Shown here: positions 46,266 through 54,514 of the stretch, one piece after another
Layout: each line of letters starts with the position of its first letter
Numbering within the stretch: the stretch's first letter is position 1
Assembly: GCA_030156435.1 (NCBI GenBank)
Contig: JASGMM010000001.1
Span: forward strand, 1-64,000
Source: Clostridiales bacterium
GTDB lineage: Bacteria; Bacillota; Clostridia; Mahellales; Mahellaceae
Direction of reading: 5' to 3'
DNA length: 64,000 nt
The notes under the pieces: model-generated
Seen by the model: the letters and a program-made list of their open reading frames with translations, nothing else
Databases searched by the model: none
Told to the model about the DNA's origin: nothing
Made by a program: the position numbers and the translations under genes

Positions 46266-47060
46266 TTACTGCACCTCCTTGTAAGTTAACGCAACTATGC
46301 TATCTGGACGTTTTATTCTCAAGCCTAGTATCTCCAATATTCTGAAGCGATGATTCATGTCGGCGGTTTCCACAAATGCTGTTATAATATCCTGTCCGAT
46401 AACAAGATCTATATTCTGTGGATTGGCCGATACAATGAAAGCATCTTCGTCCTTCAGTACAGGAGACTGATACAATTTGACTCCAAGCCTCTCTATCCTT
46501 TCGGCATCCAAATAAGGCGTATCTTTATATACTTTATTGAGCGATGCAAATAATGGTGGACTTGTAACCATAACATAAGGGCCAAATTGATAATGGCTCC
46601 TTAAAAGCGCAAGCACCGCCACCACATCATCGTATGCGCTGCCTTTTTGCCAGTCGTTTCTCGCATACGATAATTTGCCGTTGACCGTCAATATGCCTTC
46701 GGCTCCTTTTTCAGCATCCCCGTAGAATAAAAGCTTGTCCTCATCTGCCGCCAACATAGCAGCAGCGCTAAAGACCTTTCCAGTGTCCAGGGGCAGGTCG
46801 TTCTCTTCAAAATACTGAATATCTCTCCATCCGTAAACAAAATCGCGGCAAAGCATGTTCAGCCTTACAAACTTCATGCCCGCTCCCTCGTCAGCCTCTC
46901 CGTTTGGTACCACAAAAGTGCCGGCACCGACAGGGCCAAATAAAGGAAGGAACTTCCTGCCTACCAGCACAGCTTTAGCGCTCTCTACTACAGCTCTATC
47001 AATGCTATCCCATTGCTCCTTCGTCAGCGGAGCATCGTCTCGCAATAAATAATCAGCCAT
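46266..47060 (-). CDS. Family 1 encapsulin nanocompartment shell protein
   Basis: 264-aa HK97-fold shell subunit (linocin M18 family) that self-assembles into a hollow protein compartment. Recognisable parts are the N-terminal helix with LTKEQWDSIDRAVVESAKAVLVGRKFLPLFGP, which forms the cargo-peptide pocket, the E-loop region around FVYGWRDIQYFEENDLPLD, the GAEGILT segment near residue 120 and the A-domain end MNHRFRILEILGLRIKRP. Length is normal. Its only linked cargo is the ferritin downstream, pointing to iron storage and protection from oxidative damage. AGGAGG lies before ATG 47060. No PerR or Fur box was clear upstream. Confidence 0.95.
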   Translation of the reverse strand: MADYLLRDDAPLTKEQWDSIDRAVVESAKAVLVGRKFLPLFGPVGAGTFVVPNGEADEGAGMKFVRLNMLCRDFVYGWRDIQYFEENDLPLDTGKVFSAAAMLAADEDKLLFYGDAEKGAEGILTVNGKLSYARNDWQKGSAYDDVVAVLALLRSHYQFGPYVMVTSPPLFASLNKVYKDTPYLDAERIERLGVKLYQSPVLKDEDAFIVSANPQNIDLVIGQDIITAFVETADMNHRFRILEILGLRIKRPDSIVALTYKEVQ

Positions 47061-47166
47061 TTTATTTACCTCCTATACTATGTATGATATCTGTATCTAT
47101 CTAATATTATATATCATCCGCTAATAATTTTCCAGTATGAATTTCAATTTTACTGTAATTCGTGCT

Positions 47167-47187
47167 AGCGCGTGCAATGATATAAAG
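47167..47187. repeat. Short dispersed repeat, copy 2
   Basis: Identical 21 bases to 45677-45697, in the gap upstream of the encapsulin gene. The terminal inverted repeats and central hairpin of copy 1's element are not recognisable here, so it is a remnant or a smaller relative. Confidence 0.75.
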
Positions 47188-47321
47188 CCTACGCCCGCTC
47201 ATGAAATATTGTATAGGCATTGTATAAGCATAGTAGAATCCAAAGTAAGGCCACGCCTCGTATATGTTATAATAATATTATTGCTTTATAAGCAAATTCA
47301 TCCAAACTGAAAGGAGTAAAA

Positions 47322-48062
47322 ATGGAATTAAACGGCAAAACAGCGCTTGTGACAGGCGCCTCGCGCGGTATAGGGCGTCAAATAGCCATCGAATTAGCTA
47401 AGGCCGGCGCTTCTGTAGCCATAAATTATAAGACCGATGAAGCCGGCGCCATAGAAACCTTACATGCCGTACGCCAAGCTGACAGATACGGCATAACGAT
47501 AATGGCCGATGTAAGCGATTATGAATCGGTACGGCAAATGTTGGACGATACCGTGCAAAAGCTGGGTAAAATCGATATATTGGTCAATAATGCAGGAATT
47601 TCACATATAGGCCTTTTTATTGATACCGACATAAGTCTATGGGACAATATCCTGAACACCAATCTCAAAGGCACTATGAATTGCTGTCATGCTGTTCTAA
47701 GGCATATGTTACCTCGCCAAAGCGGCAGCATAATAAATATATCGTCCATATGGGGTGATTCAGGGGCTGCATGCGAAGCGGTATATTCGGCATCTAAAGG
47801 AGGCATAAATGCCTTCACGAAGGCACTGGCAAAAGAACTGGGCGCATGTGGCATACGCGTAAACGCCATAGCACCCGGCGTTATAGACACTGATATGAAC
47901 AAATGGATGACTGCCGAAGATAAGCAGATAACGCTGGACCAAATATCCATGAAACGCTTCGGGCAGTGCTCGGAAGTATCCGCTTTAGCGGCTTTCTTGG
48001 CCTCCGAAAAATCATCATATATAACAGGCCAGATAATAGCAGCAGATGGTGGAATATTCTAG
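47322..48062 (+). CDS. Short-chain dehydrogenase/reductase (FabG-like)
   Basis: 246-aa NAD(P)-dependent oxidoreductase. Cofactor loop TGASRGIG (residues 12-19), NNAG at about 89, catalytic Ser in INISSIWGD, and Tyr/Lys in YSASKGG, followed by NAIAPGVIDTDM. This resembles 3-oxoacyl-ACP reductase FabG, but no other fatty-acid gene is nearby, so the substrate is open. AAAGGAG precedes ATG 47322. It is the first of two plus-strand genes. Confidence 0.92.
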   Translation: MELNGKTALVTGASRGIGRQIAIELAKAGASVAINYKTDEAGAIETLHAVRQADRYGITIMADVSDYESVRQMLDDTVQKLGKIDILVNNAGISHIGLFIDTDISLWDNILNTNLKGTMNCCHAVLRHMLPRQSGSIINISSIWGDSGAACEAVYSASKGGINAFTKALAKELGACGIRVNAIAPGVIDTDMNKWMTAEDKQITLDQISMKRFGQCSEVSALAAFLASEKSSYITGQIIAADGGIF

Positions 48063-48124
48063 GCGCTTGTATCATAAAATGAATAAAGGGGATATGACTT
48101 AAAAACATAAAGGAATGGTAAAAT

Positions 48125-49024
48125 ATGAATTCTCAAATAGTGCGCACCGATATACCATATGATTATCAGACCATGGTCTCTGACCTGGAAGCGCTTAAAT
48201 CAGCGTATCCTATTATACAGAGTAACACCATAGGTAGCTCGGTTTTGGGAAAGGAGATTTACACCCTAAGCATAGGCATAGGACAAAGGCAAGTATACTA
48301 TAATGGGTGCCATCATGCCAACGAATGGATAACAGCTCCTTTATTGATGCAGTTTGCTGAAAGTTATGCTCAAGCCTATCAAACAGGTACCACCATCCTT
48401 GGATGGGATATACGGTATTTATTCAATCATACGACTATATGGCTGACACCGATGGTAAATCCTGACGGCGTGGATTTGGTCATACATGGCATCGATACAA
48501 GCAATCCTTTTTATGAGCAGGTGTTAAGGTGGAACAATTACAGCACGAATTTCAGCAACTGGAAAGCCAATATACGCGGTGTGGATTTGAATCATCAATA
48601 TAACGCGCATTGGTATGAGCAAAAAAGCCGAGGTCCAGTCGGGCCGAGCCCTGCAAATTATTCGGGCTCAGCCCCGGAATCGGAACCTGAATCCAGAGCC
48701 GTAGCTGATTTTACACGATATCATAACCCGAATTTAATTATAGCATATCACTCTCAAGGGAGAGTAATATATTGGGGATACAGAGGCCTGGAACCTCCCG
48801 AATCACAAACCATAGCAACATATTTCGGCACATTGAGCGGATATACGCCCATAAGATATGCCGGCACCGACGCCGGTTATAAGGACTGGTTTATACAGGA
48901 TTGGCGCCGCCCCGGCTTTACCATAGAAGTAAGCATGGGCATAAATCCCCTCCCGGCATCACAGCTACCGCAAATATATCGTGATAATCTGGGCATTATG
49001 CTACATGGTGCCGGCTTAACATAG
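48125..49024 (+). CDS. M14-family zinc carboxypeptidase (gamma-D-glutamyl-DAP peptidase-like)
   Basis: 299-aa metallopeptidase. Zinc ligands His and Glu are in GCHHANEW (about 58-65), with the third His in IIAYHSQG. The catalytic Glu is in FTIEVSMG. The sequence most resembles peptidases of the ENP1/YqgT type that cut gamma-D-Glu-diaminopimelate bonds in peptidoglycan stem peptides. It lacks a signal peptide and the LysM domains of ENP1, so it would act in the cytoplasm on recycled wall peptides or inside the forespore. It lies 63 bp after the SDR gene. Confidence 0.9.
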   Translation: MNSQIVRTDIPYDYQTMVSDLEALKSAYPIIQSNTIGSSVLGKEIYTLSIGIGQRQVYYNGCHHANEWITAPLLMQFAESYAQAYQTGTTILGWDIRYLFNHTTIWLTPMVNPDGVDLVIHGIDTSNPFYEQVLRWNNYSTNFSNWKANIRGVDLNHQYNAHWYEQKSRGPVGPSPANYSGSAPESEPESRAVADFTRYHNPNLIIAYHSQGRVIYWGYRGLEPPESQTIATYFGTLSGYTPIRYAGTDAGYKDWFIQDWRRPGFTIEVSMGINPLPASQLPQIYRDNLGIMLHGAGLT

Positions 49025-49027
49025 ATG

Positions 49028-49537
49028 CTATATGCTATCCGTATCCAACATGTCCAAAAGGCGCTGTATATCTATAACGTGCTTTCTCTCCTCGGATATA
49101 AGGGTGCTAAATGCAGATTTAGCGGCTGGATTCTTGGCATGCGCGGCAAGTTCGCTGTAATATAATATAGAATCCTTCTCGGCTTGTAACGCCAAATCCA
49201 ATACGTCATATAGATCTGTTACCTGCTCTATGACATCATCTATTTCTCCGGCCGGTGGAAATACAGCTGACATTGATATGGCCCTAAGATAAGAAGATAC
49301 TTCCGGATCATATATGTACTCATCACTGCTTTCGGGGTTATCAGCCAGGTACTTATCATATATGGCTTGGAAACGGGCGGCATGAGTTTTTTCTTCTCTG
49401 GCAAGCCTTTGAAATAGGGCTTTTACTTCTATATCCGATACCTTTTCAACCGCTTTTGTATAGAATTCATATCCGTTCTCTTCTATCTCCACGGCTATAC
49501 GCAATGCTTCCAATTCATTGATTTGATCCAATTCCAT
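49028..49537 (-). CDS. Rubrerythrin/ferritin-like diiron protein
   Basis: 169-aa four-helix-bundle protein. Two ExxH motifs (EEKTHAARF near residue 48 and EERKHVIDI near 155), together with EENGYEFY and AEKDSILYYSEL, provide the expected diiron ligands. No rubredoxin domain and no encapsulin-loading tail (it ends MLDTDSI). Probably a peroxide- or iron-handling protein in the cytoplasm. It is convergent with the M14 gene (3 bp between stops) and lies 2 kb from the encapsulin locus, but there is no direct sign of joint regulation. Confidence 0.85.
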   Translation of the reverse strand: MELDQINELEALRIAVEIEENGYEFYTKAVEKVSDIEVKALFQRLAREEKTHAARFQAIYDKYLADNPESSDEYIYDPEVSSYLRAISMSAVFPPAGEIDDVIEQVTDLYDVLDLALQAEKDSILYYSELAAHAKNPAAKSAFSTLISEERKHVIDIQRLLDMLDTDSI

Positions 49538-49563
49538 TTAATCACACCTCTCTGTATATAACA

Positions 49564-49592
49564 AAAGCCCACAGACAAAACGCCTATGGGCT
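49564..49592 (-). terminator. Terminator after tRNA-Tyr
   Basis: AGCCCA / TGGGCT stem on the minus strand followed by TTTTGTT, starting 3 bases after the tRNA's CCA end. Confidence 0.75.
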
Positions 49593-49595
49593 CAT

Positions 49596-49680
49596 TGGTG
49601 GAGGGAGATGGATTCGAACCATCGAAGGCTGAGCCAACAGATTTACAGTCTGCCCCCTTTGGCCACTCGGGAACCCCTCC
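49596..49680 (-). tRNA. tRNA-Tyr (anticodon GTA)
   Basis: 85-nt class II tRNA with CCA encoded. The acceptor stem is GGAGGGG with TCCCTCC, the anticodon loop is CTGTAAA (GTA at 49644-49646), followed by a long variable arm and the TGGTTCGAATCCA T-arm. The long variable arm and GTA anticodon identify bacterial tRNA-Tyr. It is a single gene with its own promoter and terminator. Confidence 0.97.
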
Positions 49681-49694
49681 GTGTCACAAATGCT

Positions 49695-49723
49695 ATTATA
49701 CAATATCTATTTCCTGCAGTCAA
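49695..49723 (-). promoter_or_regulatory. Promoter of tRNA-Tyr
   Basis: TTGACT (49718-49723), 17-bp spacer, TATAAT (49695-49700) on the minus strand, 15 bases before the tRNA 5' end. Confidence 0.8.
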
Positions 49724-49752
49724 TAGCCATAGCACAAATTTTTTATGGCTTA

Positions 49753-50256
49753 TCACGCAGTCCTGGTAACTGAAGGAAATACTTTTGCGCTTATAAGCGA
49801 GCGATATACTGCCAACGATATGACCGAATCCACCGCGTGGTGCAGTGCCGTTCCTATGCCCACTATCACAAGGGCCGAATATATATCGAAACCGAACGGC
49901 AGTACCACCAATGCCTCTAATCCTGCATGTATAGGCAGCGTAACAGCTAATGCTCCTGTAAACGGCACACCACGTTTTACAAGCCGAGCTCCAACAAAAG
50001 CAAAGATCGGATGCATAGCCGCCCTAGCCACTATTACTAACGGTAAACCTTTCAGCAAAAAGCCCAACGCCGAACCTAAGCCGACTACCACAGCCACCAG
50101 AGGATTGACAGCCATAGCCAGCATAACAGGCACATGAGAGGCTATAGTGGCCGAGAAAGGTGGTATGGTTACAGCCAGTACACCTCCAAACCATAACGGT
50201 ATCATTATGGCAAAAGCCGTCAATATACCAGCAAGTACTATATCTTTAGTTTTCAT
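49753..50256 (-). CDS. ECF transporter substrate-binding (S) component-like membrane protein
   Basis: 167-aa protein with about five or six hydrophobic segments, the size of S-components that capture vitamins for energy-coupling-factor importers. The GILTAFAIMIPLWFGGVLAVTIPPFSATIASHVPVMLAM start resembles ECF S-proteins of the ThiT/NiaX/BioY class, but the vitamin cannot be named. No EcfA or EcfT gene is adjacent, so it would share a common module encoded elsewhere. The upstream promoter contains a 36-bp perfect palindrome, implying control by a dedicated repressor. Confidence 0.7.
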   Translation of the reverse strand: MKTKDIVLAGILTAFAIMIPLWFGGVLAVTIPPFSATIASHVPVMLAMAVNPLVAVVVGLGSALGFLLKGLPLVIVARAAMHPIFAFVGARLVKRGVPFTGALAVTLPIHAGLEALVVLPFGFDIYSALVIVGIGTALHHAVDSVISLAVYRSLISAKVFPSVTRTA

Positions 50257-50268
50257 ATATATAAGCCC

Positions 50269-50304
50269 TTTCTATATAATATTTCTAGAAATATTATATA
50301 GAAA
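50269..50304. promoter_or_regulatory. 36-bp perfect palindrome over the S-component promoter
   Basis: An uninterrupted perfect inverted repeat with TTTCTATATAATATTTCT as its left half. It contains the -10 box of the S-component promoter and ends 12 bases before the ATG. It may be an operator for a dimeric or tetrameric repressor, or a hairpin in the mRNA leader. The regulator is not identified. Confidence 0.8.
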
Positions 50305-50321
50305 GATTAATGTCTTGTCAA
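50293..50321 (-). promoter_or_regulatory. Consensus promoter of the S-component gene
   Basis: TTGACA (50316-50321), 17-bp spacer and TATAAT (50293-50298) on the minus strand: a perfect sigma-A consensus. A second TTGACA lies 12 bp further up (50328-50333). Confidence 0.85.
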
Positions 50322-50337
50322 CTGTATTGTCAATCTC

Positions 50338-51288
50338 TCAATACTGTTTATCCAAATCTATCTTGTTTATAAATTGGTCGTTACCATATATATATGCCCT
50401 TAAATTAGGTATAAATATATTCATAACCCTTTCAATATAGCGGCCATTATCGCCCGCCGTATGCGGCGTTATGATGACATTATCCATATCCCACAACGGG
50501 CTTTGCAATGGCAGCGGCTCTTGTTCGAATACATCCAACCCTGCCCCAGCTATCCATTTTTCTTTTAATGCCTTTATAAGCGCCTTCTCGTCATGAGTGG
50601 AACCTCTTCCGGCATTTAAGTAATAAGCCGTCGGCTTCATAATTTTGAAACGCTCTTCGTTCATTATATGAAATGTGTCCTTGGTCAAAGGCAATATATT
50701 TACGACATAGTCGCTTTTCTTAAGCAATTCTTCCCAATTGGCAGGCCCATACATCTTATCTACATAATCGGCAGGTTTACCCGAATAGCGAAATCCCAGC
50801 GTCCTCATTCCCAACGCTTTTGCCAATCTGGCCACTTCCAGCCCTATAGCCCCTACGCCCAATATACCTGCTGTCTTGTCGAACAATTCATCGGCATTAT
50901 ACGAACGATCCCACTTTTTATTCATTTGATTGCGTATATATGTATTTATTTTTCTGGCAAAGGCCAGCATCATACCTATAAGCGTTTCAGATATAGGCAC
51001 GCTATGAACGCCGCTGGCATTTGTAAGTATTATACCGTATTTCTTAAATGCCTCAAACGGCATGTCGTTAACCCCGGCACTCCACGTCTGTACCCATTTG
51101 AGCGGCGTACCATCATACAGACATTGCTCGGCGGCACGCTTATCCCAACCCAGCAGTATTTCGGCATCTTTTAATGAAATCTCGCCGTTATCATCAACAG
51201 CAAACTCGATCTCCCAATCGGGAATTATTTTTCTTATTTCGTCTACGTACTCATCGTCAATATCCCTAAAAACAACCAACTTACGCAT
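50338..51288 (-). CDS. D-2-hydroxyacid dehydrogenase
   Basis: 316-aa NAD-dependent reductase of 2-oxoacids. The NAD loop is GVGAIGLEVA at about 143-152. The catalytic Arg is in NAGRGSTHDE, Glu in DVFEQEPL and His in ITPHTAGDN. It belongs to the phosphoglycerate/glyoxylate/hydroxypyruvate reductase family, but the substrate cannot be assigned. It lies 13 bp downstream of the penicillin-binding protein gene on the same strand, so it may be read with the FHA-FtsW-PBP cluster. No biochemical link is evident. Confidence 0.9.
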   Translation of the reverse strand: MRKLVVFRDIDDEYVDEIRKIIPDWEIEFAVDDNGEISLKDAEILLGWDKRAAEQCLYDGTPLKWVQTWSAGVNDMPFEAFKKYGIILTNASGVHSVPISETLIGMMLAFARKINTYIRNQMNKKWDRSYNADELFDKTAGILGVGAIGLEVARLAKALGMRTLGFRYSGKPADYVDKMYGPANWEELLKKSDYVVNILPLTKDTFHIMNEERFKIMKPTAYYLNAGRGSTHDEKALIKALKEKWIAGAGLDVFEQEPLPLQSPLWDMDNVIITPHTAGDNGRYIERVMNIFIPNLRAYIYGNDQFINKIDLDKQY

Positions 51289-51300
51289 CGATATTCTCCT

Positions 51301-52698
51301 TTACTTATATCCTAATCTTAAAGCCTGCTCCATTACCTTACGGGCTATAGGGGCGGCCTGAATACCTCCTGTACCAGCATTCTCCACTATAACAGCCACC
51401 GCTATAGATGGATTGTCGGCAGGTGCAAAGCTTATAAACCAGGCATGATCCTCCTGTTGGCCACCAGCTTGCGCCGTGCCGGTCTTACCGGCAACATCGA
51501 CACCGGATATGCGTGCAGATTTGCCAGTTCCATCTGTTACTACCGATACCATCATATCGGTTATCTTGTCAGCTATGGGCTTGTCTATCACATGAGCATA
51601 GCGCCTTGGACTAAAGCGCCTTATGATGCGCCCTCTGCTGTTCTCCACCGCCTTGACAAGTCTCGGCTGCATCATATCTCCATCATTGGCTATAGCCGAT
51701 GTTATCATGGCCATGTGCATGGGGGTCACCGTCACTTTACCTTGCCCTATGGCATCCTTAGCCAACTCATCGTCAGTTATATGCTCTTCTTTCGGAAAAT
51801 TACTGGCGTATACCGTCATATCATCCCAGGCAAATGTTTTGTTAAACAAAAACTCCTTAGCGGTTTGTGACAAAAGCTTATCGCCAAGCTGTAACCCTAT
51901 ACTGGCAAATGTGGTATTACACGACACCTCTAATGCCTCATTTATATTCAGTTGGCCATGTGCTTTATTGCCTGAGCAACTGAGTTTATAATTTCCCACA
52001 TTTATATATCCCTTACATGTAAAAGTTTGCGAATCTATATCCGGTATATTTTTCAAAGCCGATGCCAGCGTTACCACTTTAAATGTAGAACCCGGCGGAT
52101 ATGTGCCCTGCAACGCTTTATTATATAATACATCCTTATCGTTCAATGAAGCCAGATTATTAGGATCAAAGTCCGGTTTGCTCACCATCGCCAGCACCTC
52201 GCCTGTGCGCGGATCCATAGCCACCACCGCGCCCCGTCTATTGCCCAGCGCATCATAAGCCGTCTTCTGCAACCGATAGTCTAATGTCAATATAACGTTA
52301 TTCCCGTGCAATTCATGGAATACGAAACGCTGTACGGCCTGCTCAAGTACGCCATTGTTCAAACCCAAAAGATAGGTGGCTTGAGAATTTTCTATGCCAG
52401 CTCGGCCAAGTTTCGGGTCCACGTATCCGACTACATGCGCGGTCACCGCTCCATGCGGATAATCCCTTACCCACTGATTGTCCTTTTGTCGGCTTACAGC
52501 AAGCATTTCACCATTTCTGTCTTTTATATCTCCCCATACTACATCCTGGCTTTTCTGCGTTATACGTTTATTATAATAGCTGTTGGCCAGCCTATTGCCC
52601 TGGAAAAAATAAGTATACAACAGGTACCCCATTAACAGCATAAATACGGCTGCGAAAACGACCAATACTTGTTTGGTATTTCTCTTAATACGATTCAC
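51301..52698 (-). CDS. pbpA: Class B penicillin-binding protein (PbpA/FtsI type transpeptidase)
   Basis: Cross-links peptidoglycan during elongation, division or sporulation. The 465-aa protein has one N-terminal membrane anchor (about 8-30) and a short dimerisation domain. The transpeptidase domain has SxxK in PPGSTFKVV, the SxN motif as SCN and KTG in GKTGTAQAGG. The ~465-aa size and lack of PASTA repeats resemble PbpA partners of RodA/FtsW in Clostridia and actinobacteria. It overlaps the FtsW/RodA gene by 14 bp, so the pair forms one glycosyltransferase/transpeptidase machine. Confidence 0.94.
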   Translation of the reverse strand: MNRIKRNTKQVLVVFAAVFMLLMGYLLYTYFFQGNRLANSYYNKRITQKSQDVVWGDIKDRNGEMLAVSRQKDNQWVRDYPHGAVTAHVVGYVDPKLGRAGIENSQATYLLGLNNGVLEQAVQRFVFHELHGNNVILTLDYRLQKTAYDALGNRRGAVVAMDPRTGEVLAMVSKPDFDPNNLASLNDKDVLYNKALQGTYPPGSTFKVVTLASALKNIPDIDSQTFTCKGYINVGNYKLSCSGNKAHGQLNINEALEVSCNTTFASIGLQLGDKLLSQTAKEFLFNKTFAWDDMTVYASNFPKEEHITDDELAKDAIGQGKVTVTPMHMAMITSAIANDGDMMQPRLVKAVENSRGRIIRRFSPRRYAHVIDKPIADKITDMMVSVVTDGTGKSARISGVDVAGKTGTAQAGGQQEDHAWFISFAPADNPSIAVAVIVENAGTGGIQAAPIARKVMEQALRLGYK

Positions 52699-53950
52699 TG
52701 TAGCGTTCTCCTGTTATTTTCTCTGGATAAACCCCATCGGAAGGCTTAGTCTGGATAACCGTACTTTGTATAACGCCCACTAGCATAAAACTGGCCACCA
52801 TAGAACTACCGCCATAACTGACAAACGGCAACGTCACCCCGGTAAGGGGTATAAGCTTTATAACGCCTCCTATGATAACAAAGGTTTGAAATCCCAACAT
52901 AGCAGCCGCACCTATCGCTATCAGCGCATTAAACGGATCATTCGAGCTCAAGGCTATTTTCATTCCTCTGTAAATGAGGATAAAATACATAGCTATAATC
53001 GCCACAGCTATCAATATGCCAAATTCTTCGGCGATAGCAGCGAATATGAAATCGGTCTTAGCAGCCGGTATTATATATGGTTGGCCTAAGCCTAATCCGG
53101 ATCCAAGCCACCCACCCGAGCCTATAGCTATCAGCGACTGCACTATCTGATAACCGCGGCCCGTAGCGTCCGCCCAAGGGTTAAGCCAAGCCTCCACCCT
53201 TATCCTCACATGTCCCAAGGCCAGATATGCCACGTAGCCAACTGCACCTGCCAGTATAAGGCTGCCCAAAACGTAAATGATATTGGAGGTGGCTACATAA
53301 AGCATTATAACAAAAACAGCAAAATATATAGCCATGGCGCCGAGATCATTTTCCAATATTAATATCACCATGCATATGGCCGCAAAAACCATCAATGGCA
53401 ACAGCTCTTTCATGCTCCTTTTCTCTTTTAGTATAGATGCCGTTGCCAAAATAAAAAGCAATTTTACGAACTCTGAGGGCTGAACGGTATAACCGCCCAC
53501 TTCTATCCAGTTTTTAGCTCCGCCCCTTATCGTGCCTATTATCATGGGCAGTAAAAGCAATACCACCGATGCTACAGCATAAATATGAAAGTATCGGTCT
53601 AAACCACGCATATATCTAGATAATATCATCATGGTAAAAAAAACCGATATACCGAGTACAAACCACTGTACCTGCCGTATGGCGGTTTGTGCATCTAACC
53701 TATACAGCATAATGAAGCCTATACTGCTCAGAGCAAATATAAGCAACATTATATACTCATCGCATTGCTTAAAAAAGCTTATTACGATAATATAAGATAT
53801 CGCATATACCGCCGATGTAAATACAGCTATATATAGCGCCTGATCATCTATAGGTGATGATCTAAAAGCCAGCAATATAAACCCTGCTAGATTAAATGCT
53901 ATTATGGTTATCAATATATCCCACGCCCTACTTCTAACTCGATAAGTCAT
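52685..53950 (-). CDS. FtsW/RodA/SpoVE family peptidoglycan glycosyltransferase
   Basis: SEDS-family lipid II polymerase, 421 aa with about ten to twelve membrane helices. The GGAKNWIEVGGYTVQPSEFVKLLFI loop with the conserved W and QPSE, and the later FIFAAIAEEFG and SYGGSSMVASF motifs, are family hallmarks. Partner of the overlapping PBP gene. Whether it is the division, elongation or spore-cortex enzyme cannot be told from sequence. It starts directly after the FHA gene stop. Confidence 0.95.
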   Translation of the reverse strand: MTYRVRSRAWDILITIIAFNLAGFILLAFRSSPIDDQALYIAVFTSAVYAISYIIVISFFKQCDEYIMLLIFALSSIGFIMLYRLDAQTAIRQVQWFVLGISVFFTMMILSRYMRGLDRYFHIYAVASVVLLLLPMIIGTIRGGAKNWIEVGGYTVQPSEFVKLLFILATASILKEKRSMKELLPLMVFAAICMVILILENDLGAMAIYFAVFVIMLYVATSNIIYVLGSLILAGAVGYVAYLALGHVRIRVEAWLNPWADATGRGYQIVQSLIAIGSGGWLGSGLGLGQPYIIPAAKTDFIFAAIAEEFGILIAVAIIAMYFILIYRGMKIALSSNDPFNALIAIGAAAMLGFQTFVIIGGVIKLIPLTGVTLPFVSYGGSSMVASFMLVGVIQSTVIQTKPSDGVYPEKITGERYSESY

Positions 53951-54436
53951 TCACCCTATCTCCCGATTTTTAGTGGCAGCAGGAATTTTCACCATGAACA
54001 TCACAGGGCCTATGGCGATGGAGTCACCATCTCTTATGCGAGTGGCTTTTTTGACTCTTTTGCCATTAACAAACGTTCCATTTTTGCTGTGCCTATCTTC
54101 TATATATATTTTTTTATCTTCCACATATATAACAGCGTGCTGTTTGGATACATCATCCCTATCTATAATTATATAATTATCTCTGCTTCTGCCTATAGTA
54201 TTCCACTCTTTTATAGGAAATTCCATGCCTGCCCATATAGTCGAAACACCGTCGAGGCATTCCACCACTGATAATATGCCATACGACGGCTCTATAGAAG
54301 GTTTAGCAGATCCAGCAGCGGCCAATGCATATTCCATCTTTATACCCTTTATGGTGCGATACAGGATGATATATATGAGTATTATAAATATATAACGGCT
54401 GCTCAGTGCAGTTACTTCATAGATGTCGGCCCTCAT
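53951..54436 (-). CDS. FHA-domain membrane protein
   Basis: 161 aa. One N-terminal membrane helix (about 13-28) is followed by a linker and a forkhead-associated domain at about 70-155. This has the phosphothreonine-binding core: TIGRSRDNYIII, VSKQHAVI and DRHSKNGTFVNG. It likely reads Ser/Thr phosphorylation and ties it to the wall-synthesis pair that follows, as FhaB does in actinobacteria. ATG 54436 has GGGGG 9 bases upstream; a longer frame to 54502 has no site. No Ser/Thr kinase gene is in the window. Confidence 0.9.
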   Translation of the reverse strand: MRADIYEVTALSSRYIFIILIYIILYRTIKGIKMEYALAAAGSAKPSIEPSYGILSVVECLDGVSTIWAGMEFPIKEWNTIGRSRDNYIIIDRDDVSKQHAVIYVEDKKIYIEDRHSKNGTFVNGKRVKKATRIRDGDSIAIGPVMFMVKIPAATKNREIG

Positions 54437-54514
54437 TGCTATCATCCCCCAATCATAAAATTTTACCTGCCTTATTATAGCACGCTGCCGCATTTGTTTC
54501 AAATCAGCACTGCG

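Noticed and set aside
46266-47060. Linocin-type bacteriocin or phage capsid protein
   Set aside because: The family name is historical and the HK97 fold is shared with phages. An adjacent EncFtn gene with a loading peptide and the absence of phage genes identify an encapsulin.
47061-47321. PerR or Fur box before the encapsulin gene
   Set aside because: AT-rich hexamers are present but none forms a convincing 15-19 bp palindrome of either type.
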